Below, piece after piece: positions 5,746 to 14,787 of a stretch of DNA of 33,345 nt (the stretch's first letter is position 1; every line of letters begins with the position of its first letter). The stretch is taken from the NCBI GenBank assembly GCA_903845195.1, contig CAIMWO010000073.1, positions 1-33,345 of the forward strand, written 5' to 3'. Both the position numbers and the translations under genes were made by a program. The DNA comes from an uncultured Phycisphaerales bacterium. Its GTDB lineage: Bacteria; Planctomycetota; Phycisphaerae; WQYP01. The notes below the pieces were generated by a model. It saw only the letters and a program-made list of their open reading frames with translations, did not search any database and was not told the origin of the DNA.

Positions 5746-6657
5746 ATGGATCTTTCGCCGCATGGTCATGATCCTGTGATGGTCGATCAGGTACTCAAAT
5801 ACCTGGTTCCCAAGCCCGGTGAGGTCATCTTGGACTGCACCGCGGGGCGTGGGGGGCACTCTTTGGAAATTGCCAAGCGCATAGTGCCTGGGGGCACGCT
5901 TCTGGCGCTCGATGTCGATCCCGAAAACCTGAAGTACGCCAAGAAGCGTCTGGACGCTGAATCTCTCGAAAATGTAAAAATACGCTTATTTCACGCCAAT
6001 TTTGCGGAAGCGTCGGACGTTTTGTCCGAGGCCGGCATCGAACGCGTCGACGGCCTCATGGCCGACCTTGGCGTTTCGACGAACCAACTCCTCGAAGATA
6101 CGCATGGCCTCAGTTTCAATATGGACGTCAAACTCGACATGCGGCTCGATCCGCGTATACGCAAGCGGGCTTCCGATCTTCTGGCGGAACTCGACGAAAA
6201 ACAGATTGCCGACATCCTGCATGATTACGCCCAGGAAAGATATGCATGGCGCATCGCGCGGAAAATTGTTCAGACTCGTGCCACCGTGCCGATAGTTACC
6301 ACCGGGCAACTCGCGCGGCTTGTCCGGTCTGTGGTTCCGACGAAATGGGGCCAGATCGATCCTGCCACACGGACGTTTCAGGCATTACGGATGGCGGTCA
6401 ACGAGGAAATGAACGTCCTTCACGATTTGCTCGAAAGCGTGCCGGAGTTGCTCAAGTTCGGCGGTCGTGCGGTGTTCATCAGTTTTCACTCCGGGGAAGA
6501 TCGCCTGGTCAAACAGGCTCTCCGGAAATGGGAAGATCAGGGGCTTTGCGAAGTACTTACGAAGAAGCCTTTGGAGCCTGGTGAGGAAGAGATCCACCGC
6601 AATCCACGCAGCCGCTCTGCGAAATTGCGAGCGCTGCGATGGAAAGCGGATTCCTGA
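5746..6657 (+). CDS. rsmH: 16S rRNA (cytosine(1402)-N(4))-methyltransferase RsmH
   Basis: RsmH (MraW) methylates N4 of C1402 in 16S rRNA using S-adenosylmethionine. The protein has the family start HDPVMVDQVLKYL and the SAM-binding motif ILDCTAGRGGHSLEI. It also has LLALDVDPENL, the acceptor-side motif GLMADLGVSTNQL, and MRLDPR. The C-terminal part has FISFHSGEDRLVK and ends with NPRSRSAKLRALRW, as is usual. From the ATG at 5746 it is 303 residues, near the normal 310. The frame is open to an ATG at 5698, but that codon lies in a repeat array and has no ribosome binding site. It is the second gene of a normal dcw cluster; here it must have its own promoter, because a terminator lies at 5514-5555. 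Confidence 0.93.
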   Translation: MDLSPHGHDPVMVDQVLKYLVPKPGEVILDCTAGRGGHSLEIAKRIVPGGTLLALDVDPENLKYAKKRLDAESLENVKIRLFHANFAEASDVLSEAGIERVDGLMADLGVSTNQLLEDTHGLSFNMDVKLDMRLDPRIRKRASDLLAELDEKQIADILHDYAQERYAWRIARKIVQTRATVPIVTTGQLARLVRSVVPTKWGQIDPATRTFQALRMAVNEEMNVLHDLLESVPELLKFGGRAVFISFHSGEDRLVKQALRKWEDQGLCEVLTKKPLEPGEEEIHRNPRSRSAKLRALRWKADS

Positions 6658-6702
6658 AGCCGCCAAGACCAGGACGAATGGGCAGCCAACGAATACCCCG
6701 CA

Positions 6703-6717
6703 GCCGCCGTAGGCGGC
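6703..6717. repeat. Mini-hairpin GCCGCC-GTA-GGCGGC
   Basis: A perfect 6-bp stem with a GTA loop lies between rsmH and the LysM gene. It resembles the GTAA-loop hairpin at 186-205. There is no T-run after it. Confidence 0.45.
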
Positions 6718-6753
6718 GCGAAAAAGTAGAACGGTGCCACGGAGTGAAGCGTT

Positions 6754-7809
6754 ATGACGCGTGAAGCCAAAATCGGAATGTTGACCGGCCTGTTTGTCAT
6801 CGTGTTGATTGGGGTGCTCCTCTCGGAGTACTTAGGTGGCGCCTCGGGCAGCACCCGGATGGCGGGTCTGACCCAGCTCGGGGACAACTACCGCAAGCAT
6901 ACGATGGATCCCGTGGGCATTCCGGGCATGGCCCGCGCCGGCGAGACGGCCGACATGCCCCGAGCATTTGCAGCACAACGTGATGGAACGACGAACGCCG
7001 GCGTTCCTGTGATGCCGGTCGCCGGCGATCCGGGCATGGGCCAGGTCGCCACCAGGCCGGCCGAGTCCTACGCCATCCAGCCGTTGCAGCCTCAACCTGC
7101 CGGGCCAGTGCTGGTTGATCCCAGCAAGCCAACTATTCCCTTGCTTGAGACGGCCGATTCGGGAAAAGGCACGCCGACCGTTTACGTCGCGGTTGGCGAC
7201 CAGCCGCCCGCAGGTCAACTCGTCGGCCCCGGCGCCGCACTGACCCCCGACAAGACGGGCACCGTCAAGACGGTGGTCAAGGAGCCGATCAAGGGCCAGG
7301 AATACACGATCGCCAAGGGCGATACCCTTAATAAGATTGCGCGGAAGTATTACAAGTCGGACAAGCCTGAGGATCGCAAGCGGATCATTGCCGCCAACCC
7401 GGGTACGCTCAAAGATGAAAGTACCATGCTGGTCATCGGCAAGAAGTTGCTGATTCCCGATCTTCCCAAGGCGGTGGTTGCCGATAAGGTCGCAGTCGCA
7501 CCGGTGGTCGCGAAGAAGGCCGATACGATCGCCAAGAAGGAGCCGCCGCTGATTTTCGCCCCGGGCGCCAAGACCGAAGTCGCCAAAAAGGATGCGGTGA
7601 CCGACACGAAGACCGCAGACGCCAAGAAGGACGACAAGACGGGCGGCGCTTACGTCGTGCAGTCGGGCGATACGCTCGAAAAAATTGCGAAGAAGGTTTC
7701 TGCCAAGAATTATCGCGACGTGATGAAACGGATTGTCGCCCTGAACAAGCTGGACGATCCGAACGATCTGACCGTCGGCACAAAGCTGAAGTTGCCTGGG
7801 AAGGTGTGA
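6754..7809 (+). CDS. Membrane-anchored protein with two LysM domains
   Basis: This 351-residue protein has one membrane segment at about residues 7-24, so most of it should lie outside the cytoplasmic membrane. A Pro/Gly/Ala-rich linker (30-180) leads to a first LysM domain at about 182-236 (YTIAKGDTLNKIARKYY) and a second at about 298-349 (YVVQSGDTLEKIAKK). A Lys/Ala/Asp-rich stretch separates them. LysM domains bind GlcNAc-containing glycans, mainly peptidoglycan. No catalytic domain is present, so it probably tethers or senses the wall at the division site. The ATG at 6754 has GGAG 9-10 bases upstream. Its place between rsmH and ftsL, where most bacteria have nothing, suggests a role in wall synthesis or division in this lineage. 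Confidence 0.85.
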   Translation: MTREAKIGMLTGLFVIVLIGVLLSEYLGGASGSTRMAGLTQLGDNYRKHTMDPVGIPGMARAGETADMPRAFAAQRDGTTNAGVPVMPVAGDPGMGQVATRPAESYAIQPLQPQPAGPVLVDPSKPTIPLLETADSGKGTPTVYVAVGDQPPAGQLVGPGAALTPDKTGTVKTVVKEPIKGQEYTIAKGDTLNKIARKYYKSDKPEDRKRIIAANPGTLKDESTMLVIGKKLLIPDLPKAVVADKVAVAPVVAKKADTIAKKEPPLIFAPGAKTEVAKKDAVTDTKTADAKKDDKTGGAYVVQSGDTLEKIAKKVSAKNYRDVMKRIVALNKLDDPNDLTVGTKLKLPGKV

Positions 7810-7937
7810 GCTGAGAAAGGCCCGCGGGGCCGTCGCCGCCAAAACGTTCCGCGCAGGAATTGCGTAGAACTGCGGTGATCGTAGAATAGGGTCCGGTAAA
7901 GTTGCGGCCTTCTTGCCGTAACTACCGATTGTTCCAT

Positions 7938-7965
7938 AAGACCGGGGCTCGCCAGCCGCGGTCTT
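7938..7965. other. Stable hairpin before ftsL
   Basis: AAGACCG pairs with CGGTCTT and GGCT with AGCC around the loop CGCC, with a single G-G mismatch between the two stems. It is not followed by a T-run. It may be a weak or factor-dependent stop between the LysM gene and ftsL, or an RNA processing site. Confidence 0.45.
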
Positions 7966-7968
7966 GTG

Positions 7969-8005
7969 GCGTTTACAGAGGCGGATCAACGACGCCTGTA
8001 AACGC
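7969..8005. promoter_or_regulatory. Perfect 10-bp inverted repeat ending 6 bases before the ftsL start
   Basis: GCGTTTACAG (7969-7978) and CTGTAAACGC (7996-8005) form a perfect stem with a 17-nt loop. The right arm ends only six bases before the ATG at 8012, where a ribosome binding site would lie, and none is seen. It could hide the start of ftsL in RNA or be a DNA operator. Confidence 0.45.
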
Positions 8006-8011
8006 GATTAA

Positions 8012-8398
8012 ATGATTGAGGATCAAGGGTTTGTGTTCAAACTTCTTGTGACATTAGTAGCCTTCCTGATTCTTGCCCTGGCGCTTTTTGGCTTGCGCCA
8101 AAATCGCCGGGAGATCGAGCGGCAGACCTCGCTGCTTCACGAGCAAATCCACCTTCGCGAAGAGACGCTTCGTGGCCAGCGCCCCGAAATCGCCCACCTA
8201 ACCAATCCGCTGGCGCTTGCCGTCAATCTCAAGCAGCAGGGAATGAACGCCGGCGATGCCATGCAACCCCGTGAATCGCGTACGTCGCGGCGAACCGCGG
8301 CGACTTCCGGCGGCACGCCGCGCGTGGAAACGGATCTTCTCGCGCCGCTTCGCGATTCGGGCAGTGGTCATAGCAATCCAAATCGGCCGCATGACTAG
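8012..8398 (+). CDS. ftsL: FtsL-like division protein
   Basis: This 128-residue protein has a short cytoplasmic tail, one membrane segment at about residues 9-27 (LLVTLVAFLILALALFGL), then a helical stretch rich in Arg, Glu and Gln (30-60). That stretch has coiled-coil character, and a polar C-terminus follows. The topology, size and place between rsmH and ftsI are those of FtsL, which joins FtsQ and FtsB and activates FtsW and FtsI. The sequence itself is weakly conserved in this family, so the call rests on topology and position. The start has no clear ribosome binding site and lies next to a perfect inverted repeat. Confidence 0.65.
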   Translation: MIEDQGFVFKLLVTLVAFLILALALFGLRQNRREIERQTSLLHEQIHLREETLRGQRPEIAHLTNPLALAVNLKQQGMNAGDAMQPRESRTSRRTAATSGGTPRVETDLLAPLRDSGSGHSNPNRPHD

Positions 8399-8432
8399 TG
8401 TTGTCACCGACCTCCCACAGGGATGATACGAA

Positions 8433-10373
8433 TTGGCAATGGACGCACTGAAAAGAACACAATGGCTGGCATCGACCGTGCTGATCGGCACGGCCATTCT
8501 GCTGGCCGGGCTGCTGGGCCGGGTTCTCTGGATCCAGCGTCATATTACGGATGAAGAACGGGATCGCATCGCGCGCCAGAACACCGCGATCATGTCTCTG
8601 CCCGCCGACCGCGGCACCATCCGATTGGCCGACGGCACGGAGGCGGCCGCCAGTGTCCGCATGTACAACCTGTTTGCCGATCCCGCCTTTATCGTCGATC
8701 CCGAAGGCAAGCTCAGCCCCCTCAAGGGCGAAGACATCAAGAAGGCCGAGGACATTCTTGTTGAAGCCTTGGCGCCGTTGATCGGCAAGCCCCCGCAAGA
8801 CCTGCATTTTCAGATCGATTCCAGCGCCACTTATCCAGATGGCCGCCCGCGCCGCTTTCTGTGGCTGGCCAAAGAGGTCGACGACGATTTCCACAACCGC
8901 TTCATGGAATATCGCAAAAAACTTCACGAGGACAGCCGCGAAATCGCCCGGACCGCCGCCAAGACCAAAGACAAGGCGACCCGTGAAGCGGAAAGCGAAA
9001 AGGCCAAGGTTCTCGCACACGCCCTCGACGGCGTTGGGTTCGTCAAATCGATGAAACGCGTTTACCCGCTGGGCGAACTCGGCGGCAGCCTGATTGGTTT
9101 TGCCAACAACGACGGCGGCATTGACGCCCTCGAACACCAGCTCGATTTTCTGCTCCGCGGCCGCGCCGGCCAGATGTTCGTGCTCAAGGACGCGTCCCGC
9201 CGCACGCTGCTGATCGAAGATCAGAAGTACACCGCGCCTGATGATGGACGGAACGTCTGGTTGACGGTCGATACCGTCACGCAAGGCATCGCGCAGGAAG
9301 AACTCGAAAAGGCCGTCAAGGAACATGGCGCGGTCAGCGGCACGGCGATTTTGCTTGACCCGTTCACCGGCCGCATCCTGGCGATGGCCAACTATCCGTT
9401 CTTCGATCCCAGCCATTTTTCCACCGCCGATCCGGAATCGCGTCGCAACCGGTCCATCACCGATCCCTATGAGCCGGGCTCGATCTTCAAACCGTTCGTG
9501 ATGGCCTGGGCGATCGAGAAGCATGTCGTGCGTCCGACGGACATTTTCGATTGCCATTTTGGAAGTTGGTACGATCCGACCGGACGCCTTGTCCGCGATA
9601 CCCACGGCTACGGTTTGCTGTCGGCCCAGGATGTTCTGGTGAAATCCAGCAACATCGGCATGACGCAGGTGGGCTGGCGGATGGGCATCCCGACGCTCTA
9701 TGAGGCCGTCAACACGTTTGGCTTCGGTCAGCGCACGGGTGTGGAGCTACCGGGTGATGAAAAGGGCTTGGTTCGGCCGCTGGCAGTATGGAACAAGGGT
9801 ACGCTCACATCGGTAAGTTTCGGTTACGAAATCGGCGCCACGCCGCTGCAACTGGTCCGGGCGTACGGCACCTTCGCCAACGGTGGCTACCTGGTGTCGC
9901 CGCGCGTCATTCATGCCGTTGAGGATGAGCCCGGTCATACGGTTCCGTGGACGGATCTCGCCGGCGCTCCCATTCAGAAGCAGATCATCAGCACCGCCAC
10001 GTGCGACACCATGCGGAAAATGATGGAAAACGTGTACATCTACGGCACCGCCAAGACCGCACGCTCGCATCTCTACCGCTTCTTCGGCAAGACCGGTACG
10101 GCACACATCGCCGGCAAGAGCAGTGGTGATGCAGAGCATGGCTACAGCGCAAACGAATACAATTCCAGCTTTCTCTGCGGCGGTCCTATGACCGATCCGC
10201 GCCTGGTCGCCATCGTGACCATCCACAAGCCCAACCTCAAGAACGGTTACTACGGCGGCACCGTTGCCGCGCCTGCTGCTACGGCCATCGTCGAACGGTC
10301 TCTGCAATATATGCAGGTGGCTCCCGATCAGGTGGAAGACACGGTGGCATCGCGGCGGACGACGGGGCATTGA
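8433..10373 (+). CDS. ftsI: Division-specific penicillin-binding protein (FtsI/PBP3)
   Basis: FtsI is the septal transpeptidase that cross-links peptidoglycan together with FtsW. The 646-residue protein has an N-terminal membrane anchor at about residues 11-33 and a dimerisation region with the usual DRGTI motif. The transpeptidase domain has Ser350-Ile-Phe-Lys353 (SxxK, catalytic Ser), Ser405-Ser-Asn407 (SxN) and Lys553-Thr-Gly555 (KTG). A charged stretch of about residues 150-210 is rich in Lys, Asp and Glu and longer than usual. The start may be the TTG at 8433, which has AGGGA 9 bases upstream, or the ATG at 8439. Its stop overlaps an ATG in the murE frame by one base. Confidence 0.93.
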   Translation: MAMDALKRTQWLASTVLIGTAILLAGLLGRVLWIQRHITDEERDRIARQNTAIMSLPADRGTIRLADGTEAAASVRMYNLFADPAFIVDPEGKLSPLKGEDIKKAEDILVEALAPLIGKPPQDLHFQIDSSATYPDGRPRRFLWLAKEVDDDFHNRFMEYRKKLHEDSREIARTAAKTKDKATREAESEKAKVLAHALDGVGFVKSMKRVYPLGELGGSLIGFANNDGGIDALEHQLDFLLRGRAGQMFVLKDASRRTLLIEDQKYTAPDDGRNVWLTVDTVTQGIAQEELEKAVKEHGAVSGTAILLDPFTGRILAMANYPFFDPSHFSTADPESRRNRSITDPYEPGSIFKPFVMAWAIEKHVVRPTDIFDCHFGSWYDPTGRLVRDTHGYGLLSAQDVLVKSSNIGMTQVGWRMGIPTLYEAVNTFGFGQRTGVELPGDEKGLVRPLAVWNKGTLTSVSFGYEIGATPLQLVRAYGTFANGGYLVSPRVIHAVEDEPGHTVPWTDLAGAPIQKQIISTATCDTMRKMMENVYIYGTAKTARSHLYRFFGKTGTAHIAGKSSGDAEHGYSANEYNSSFLCGGPMTDPRLVAIVTIHKPNLKNGYYGGTVAAPAATAIVERSLQYMQVAPDQVEDTVASRRTTGH

Positions 10374-10438
10374 TGTTGGTAATTGCGTCGGCCCACCGGT
10401 CGGGCCGCGTTCTGGAGGAGAGGGATGAAAGTGGATTT

Positions 10439-12049
10439 ATGCTTTTCAGTGAATTGATCAAGCACATCGGTGGGGGGGTAACGGTGATGGAATCCCGCCT
10501 CGCCTCCGATCCATCGATCAATCGAGTTTGTGAAGACTCCCGAAAAGTTCAGCGCGGCGATCTGTTCGTGGCCCGCAGCGGCACGAAAACCAGCGGAGCC
10601 CAGTTCGCCGCCGATGCTCTTTCCAAAGGTGCCGCCGCCATCATCAGCGCCGAGGCGCTCGATCTGCCCGCGTCAGTCCCGTTTGCGCGCGTTGATAACG
10701 CCAACCGGGCGCTGGCGCTGCTGGCGCATGAAATCGCCGGCCATCCGACCGCATCGATGAAGATGCTCGCGGTGACCGGCACCAAAGGCAAAACGACCGT
10801 GGCGTACCTGTTACGCTCGGTGCTCAAGGCGGCCGGGCACAAGGTGGGGATGATCGGCACCGTTGAAATCGATGATGGAAAATTCGCCGTACCCGCCGAC
10901 ATGACCACGCCCGGAAGCGTTGACCTCGTCGACCTGTTTTCGCGCATGAAGGCCAACGGCGTCACGCATTGCATCATGGAAGTCTCCAGCCACGCCCTGC
11001 ATCAGGATCGCGTGGCCGGCATCGACTTCGCCGTCGCCATTTTTACGAACCTCACCGGCGATCATCTCGATTACCACAAGACGATGGAAGAGTATGCTGC
11101 GGCAAAGGCCCTCCTATTCAATTCGCTCGACGCCGGCGCCACCGCGATCATCAACATCGACGACCGCTACGCCTCTGCCATGACCAAGCAATGTCGCGCC
11201 GACATCGTCCCCATCCACGTTGAACCCCTCCCGGCGCCCAGCGATAAACGCCTGTTTTCTCCGCAGCCGCCCGCCAATGGCTGGACCGCCCTCGTCAGCG
11301 GATTGGCCAGCGACAGCATGCACGTTCACGTCCGGTCCGACTATCCTCACGAAACCGGCGTCTTCGAATTCAACTCCCCGATGATTGGCTGCCACAACGC
11401 CTACAATCTTCTCTGCGTTATCGCCGCCGCCTCTGCGTTGGGAATTCGAGTCTATGACGCTCTCGACGCGCTAGAAAATGACACTGGCGCGCCAGGTCGA
11501 TTGCAGCCCGTCATTGCACCCGGACAAGAACGAAGCGCAATGCCGTTTCAAGTGTTTGTCGACTATGCCCACACCCACGACGCGCTCGAAAATGTTCTGA
11601 CGACCCTCCGTACTACCATGTCCAATTGCTTCACCCGTTTTCAGCCCAATAACGGCCGTCTCATCTGCCTCTTCGGCTGCGGCGGCGATCGTGATCGCAC
11701 CAAGCGCCCCAAGATGGCCAAAGTCGCCGAGACTCTCGCCGATTTCGTCATCCTCACCAGCGACAACCCCCGCACCGAAAATCCCCTCGCCATTATCGAG
11801 GAAATCTGCACCGGCTTTTCGCCCAGTTGGAAAACAGCCCGCAAAATCACCGTCGAGCCCGACCGCCGGCTCGCCATCCAGAAAGCCATCGCCCTGGCCC
11901 AACCCGGCGACGTCGTCCTCCTCGCCGGCAAAGGCCACGAAAATTACCAAATCATCGGCACCACCAAGCACCACTTCGACGATGTTGAAGAAGCTCAAAA
12001 CGCACTGCGAGAATTGAATATGATCCACCAAGACGCCAGGCAAAAATAA
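10439..12049 (+). CDS. murE: UDP-MurNAc-tripeptide ligase MurE (meso-diaminopimelate type)
   Basis: MurE adds the third amino acid to UDP-MurNAc-L-Ala-D-Glu in the cytoplasm, using ATP. The protein has VCEDSRKVQRGDLFVA in the N-terminal UDP-binding domain and the ATP loop Gly114-TKGK118-TT. It also has MEVSSHALHQDR, FTNLTGDHLDYH with the Lys-bearing stretch after it, and LICLFGCGGDRDRTKR. The specificity motif Asp442-Asn-Pro-Arg445 marks the meso-diaminopimelate-adding type; LAGKGHENYQ follows. From the ATG at 10439 it has 536 residues. The frame is open upstream to an ATG at 10373 that overlaps the ftsI stop, but the family start resembles MLFSELIKHIGG. A purine-rich GGAGGAGAGGG lies about 15 bases upstream. 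Confidence 0.93.
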   Translation: MLFSELIKHIGGGVTVMESRLASDPSINRVCEDSRKVQRGDLFVARSGTKTSGAQFAADALSKGAAAIISAEALDLPASVPFARVDNANRALALLAHEIAGHPTASMKMLAVTGTKGKTTVAYLLRSVLKAAGHKVGMIGTVEIDDGKFAVPADMTTPGSVDLVDLFSRMKANGVTHCIMEVSSHALHQDRVAGIDFAVAIFTNLTGDHLDYHKTMEEYAAAKALLFNSLDAGATAIINIDDRYASAMTKQCRADIVPIHVEPLPAPSDKRLFSPQPPANGWTALVSGLASDSMHVHVRSDYPHETGVFEFNSPMIGCHNAYNLLCVIAAASALGIRVYDALDALENDTGAPGRLQPVIAPGQERSAMPFQVFVDYAHTHDALENVLTTLRTTMSNCFTRFQPNNGRLICLFGCGGDRDRTKRPKMAKVAETLADFVILTSDNPRTENPLAIIEEICTGFSPSWKTARKITVEPDRRLAIQKAIALAQPGDVVLLAGKGHENYQIIGTTKHHFDDVEEAQNALRELNMIHQDARQK

Positions 12050-12063
12050 TAGGACCACTACGT

Positions 12064-12087
12064 TCTCGTGCCTTCGTGTCTTAGTGA
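12064..12087 (+). repeat. 8-bp-period array upstream of murF
   Basis: Three units (TCTCGTGC, CTTCGTGT, CTTAGTGA) are followed by TTAC. The array ends about 18 bases before the murF start, on the same strand, with the ribosome binding site in between. The same layout is seen before ddl and thiD. Confidence 0.65.
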
Positions 12088-12109
12088 TTACGTCTTTGAA
12101 GGAAGAATA

Positions 12110-13561
12110 GTGAAACCCTGGGAACTCGATAAACTCCGCATCGCCGCCAAAGCCAAATGGCTCGGTCGCGGCACACGTTCGTTCAATGGTCACGTCTGCA
12201 CCGACAGCCGCAAAGCCGCCGAGGGCGACCTCTTCATCGCCATCGCCGGCAAGAATCATGATGCCCATGATTTTCTCGTCGATGTTGTCGCCAGAAACGT
12301 CGCGGTAATTCTGGTGCATAAGGAGTTGCCCGCCCCGATCCTCGCCGATGCCCAGCACCACGGCTGTGCGATCCTGCAGGTGGAAGACACGATCGCCGGT
12401 CTGAACCGGCTTGCCGCGGTCTATCGCAACGAACTTCGCGCCAAGGTCATTGCGGTAGGGGGGTCCAACGGCAAGACCACCACGAAGCGCATCATCCACA
12501 CGCTGCTGTCGGAAAAACTCAGCGGCCATTCCAGCCCCAAGAGTTTTAATAACAACATCGGTATGCCGCTGACGCTGCTGGAAGTCGAATCGAAGCATGA
12601 GTTCGTGGTGCTGGAGATCGGCACCAACGCGCCCGGGGAAATCGCGGCGCTGGGCGATGTGTGCCGGCCTGATATTGCGGTCATCACCTCCGTCGGACTG
12701 GAGCATCTGGAAAAGCTCGGCGACCTCGAGGGCGTGGCCAAAGAGGAAGCCTCCATCGCGGCGTTCGTCACCGCCGGCGGCATGCTGATTCTTCCCGCCC
12801 ATGCCCCGGAACTGGCCGCGAGCCTGAAAACCTCGCCGGCACAGAAAGTCTGGGTCGGGGCGGACAACTCCGCAGTCGCCAATCAGAATTCCGATGTGCA
12901 GGCCGATCTCGTCGCGACAAATATTTCCGAGTCCATCGAAGGCACATCGTTCACGATTAACGGTCGCGGCGGATTTCGCGTGCCGCTCCTGGGATCGCAC
13001 AACGCAGTCAATGCCTTGATGGCGATTGCCGTGGCGCGGCGTCTGGGGCTCAGCGACGACCAGATCGCCGCCGGCCTGCTCAAGGTTAAGCCCGTGGAAA
13101 TGCGTTTGGAGCCCATGACCGTCGGCGGTTTCAAGATCATCAACGACGCTTACAACGCCAATCCCAGTTCGATGGAGGCTGCGATCAAAACGTTTGCCCA
13201 CCTGAAATCCGCGGCATCCTCAGGGCAAAATAAACCCCGCAAAGTCGCCATCCTTGGCGATATGCTGGAACTGGGCGTCAGCACTGAAGCGATGCATCGT
13301 GCGATTGGCGGCCTCGTCGCAGGCTGGAAACTCGATCTGTTCATCGCCATCGGCCCGCAGATGCGTTTCGCAGCCGACGTTGCATCCGTCGCAGGTGTTC
13401 CCACGCAGCGTTTCGCCGATACCGCGTCGGCCCGCACTCGCATCCAGGAACTGCTTCTTCCCGGCGATGAAATCTTGCTGAAAGGTTCTCGCGGCATGGC
13501 GCTTGAAACACTGCTCGGTGCCCTGCACAATCAGCCGGAAGCCATAATCGCCACGCACTAG
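12110..13561 (+). CDS. murF: UDP-MurNAc-tripeptide:D-Ala-D-Ala ligase MurF
   Basis: MurF adds D-Ala-D-Ala, made by Ddl, to UDP-MurNAc-tripeptide and so completes the pentapeptide. The protein has CTDSRKAAEGDLFIAI near the start and the ATP loop Gly118-SNGK122-TTT. It also has LEIGTNAPGEIAAL, the pair SVGLEHLEKLG, LGSHNAVNALMAIAV, and DAYNANPSSMEAAI, which is typical of MurF. I chose the GTG at 12110: AAGGAAG lies six bases upstream and the product starts MKPWELDKL, 483 residues. The open frame from 12068 would be translated repeat array. It follows murE by 60 bases and precedes mraY by 36. Confidence 0.93.
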   Translation: MKPWELDKLRIAAKAKWLGRGTRSFNGHVCTDSRKAAEGDLFIAIAGKNHDAHDFLVDVVARNVAVILVHKELPAPILADAQHHGCAILQVEDTIAGLNRLAAVYRNELRAKVIAVGGSNGKTTTKRIIHTLLSEKLSGHSSPKSFNNNIGMPLTLLEVESKHEFVVLEIGTNAPGEIAALGDVCRPDIAVITSVGLEHLEKLGDLEGVAKEEASIAAFVTAGGMLILPAHAPELAASLKTSPAQKVWVGADNSAVANQNSDVQADLVATNISESIEGTSFTINGRGGFRVPLLGSHNAVNALMAIAVARRLGLSDDQIAAGLLKVKPVEMRLEPMTVGGFKIINDAYNANPSSMEAAIKTFAHLKSAASSGQNKPRKVAILGDMLELGVSTEAMHRAIGGLVAGWKLDLFIAIGPQMRFAADVASVAGVPTQRFADTASARTRIQELLLPGDEILLKGSRGMALETLLGALHNQPEAIIATH

Positions 13562-13597
13562 AGCCCCAAACCCTGGTCTTTTTTAAGGAATCGCTTC

Positions 13598-14734
13598 GTG
13601 CTCCTGCATCTCTTCAAATGGATGGTAGATCATCATTGGGCCAGCCAGGACGGCATGTTCGGCGTGATCATTTTTCGCGCCGCGCTGGCCATTCTCTTCG
13701 CATTCGTATTGGTGCTCGCCGGTGGCGGCAGGGTCATTCGCTGGCTGATGAAACAAAAAGTCGGCGACATGCCGGAGTTCTACAACAAGGACCTCAACGA
13801 ACTGACCAAGAACAAGAAGAACACCCCCACGATGGGCGGCTTGCTCATCATCGGGGCGATCCTTGTCACCGTGCTGCTCTTTGCCGACATCATGAATTTC
13901 TACGTCCGTATGGCCATGTTCTGCATGATCTATCTGGCCTGCCTTGGTGCGGTGGATGACTGGCTCAAGCTCACCGCCGGCCGCCGCACCCCCGGTTCCC
14001 GCGAAGGTCTTTACGCCTACGAAAAACTGCTCTTCCAAGTCGGCCTCGGCGTTCTGCTGGCCATCTTCATCTATTACCACGGCAACTCTGCCCCCGCACT
14101 CGACGGCAGCGCCCCTTCCGCACACAAACTCAACTGGCCCTTCTTCCGCGACCTCACCCTGCCCCCATCGCTCTTTGCCATCCTCACCGTGATCGTGATC
14201 ACCGGATCGTCGAATGCCGTCAATCTCACCGACGGCATGGACGGCCTCGCGGGCGGATGCATGGCAATCGTCGCGTTCGCGTTCCTCTGCCTCGCGTATG
14301 CCACCGGTGTGGAACAGATTGCCAATCAGGTTCACTTTCACTGGGTGCCGCGCACCGGTGAACTGTCCGTCGTCTGTGGCGCCATCACCGGCGCCTGCCT
14401 GGGATTCCTGTGGTTCAACTGTAATCCCGCACAGGTGTTCATGGGCGATACCGGTTCGCTCGCCCTCGGCGGCGTCGTCGGCTACATCGCCATCGTCGTT
14501 CGCCAGGAACCCATGCTCCTCCTCGTCGGCGGCATCTTCGTCCTCGAAGCCACCTCCGTCATGATGCAGGTCTCCTACTTCCGCATGACCGGCGGCAAAC
14601 GCATCTTCTTGTGCAGCCCCATCCACCACCATTTCCACCTGAAAGGCTGGTCCGAGCAACAAGTCGTCGTCCGCTTCTGGCTCATCAGCGCCCTGTGCGC
14701 TGCGTTCGGCCTAGCAACTGTGAAATTGCGGTGA
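13598..14734 (+). CDS. mraY: Phospho-MurNAc-pentapeptide transferase MraY
   Basis: MraY transfers phospho-MurNAc-pentapeptide from UDP to undecaprenyl phosphate and makes lipid I in the membrane. The 378-residue protein has about ten hydrophobic segments. Conserved motifs are KKNTPTMGGLLII, GAVDDWLK with Asp120-Asp121, and NAVNLTDGMDGLAGG. FMGDTGSLALGG and SPIHHHFHLKGW, the HHH loop at the active site, complete the set. The GTG start at 13598 has AAGGAAT 8 bases upstream. The usual next gene, murD, is missing; a four-helix-bundle gene follows after 53 bases. Confidence 0.95.
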   Translation: MLLHLFKWMVDHHWASQDGMFGVIIFRAALAILFAFVLVLAGGGRVIRWLMKQKVGDMPEFYNKDLNELTKNKKNTPTMGGLLIIGAILVTVLLFADIMNFYVRMAMFCMIYLACLGAVDDWLKLTAGRRTPGSREGLYAYEKLLFQVGLGVLLAIFIYYHGNSAPALDGSAPSAHKLNWPFFRDLTLPPSLFAILTVIVITGSSNAVNLTDGMDGLAGGCMAIVAFAFLCLAYATGVEQIANQVHFHWVPRTGELSVVCGAITGACLGFLWFNCNPAQVFMGDTGSLALGGVVGYIAIVVRQEPMLLLVGGIFVLEATSVMMQVSYFRMTGGKRIFLCSPIHHHFHLKGWSEQQVVVRFWLISALCAAFGLATVKLR

Positions 14735-14738
14735 GGTT

Positions 14739-14766
14739 CGTGGTCCGTGGGCCGTGGTTCGTGGTT
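14739..14766 (+). repeat. Left 7-bp array flanking the four-helix-bundle gene
   Basis: Four units of CGTGGTY type run from five bases after the mraY stop. In reverse orientation, the same units (GTGGTCC and GTGGGCC in complement) make up the array at 15168-15195. The two arrays bracket the four-helix-bundle gene as an inverted pair. Confidence 0.75.
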
Positions 14767-14787
14767 CGTTTTAGGTAGTGTACACTG

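Noticed and set aside
6832..7989. 385-codon minus-strand frame opposite the LysM gene
   Set aside because: The plus-strand frame has two clear LysM domains, a membrane anchor and a ribosome binding site; the minus frame has none of these.
8229..9605. 458-codon minus-strand frame opposite ftsI
   Set aside because: It overlaps the catalytic domain of ftsI on the other strand and shows no domain of its own.
11471..13201. 576-codon open frame on the minus strand opposite murE and murF
   Set aside because: It is a shadow of two clear genes in GC-rich DNA; its product has no recognisable domain and no ribosome binding site.
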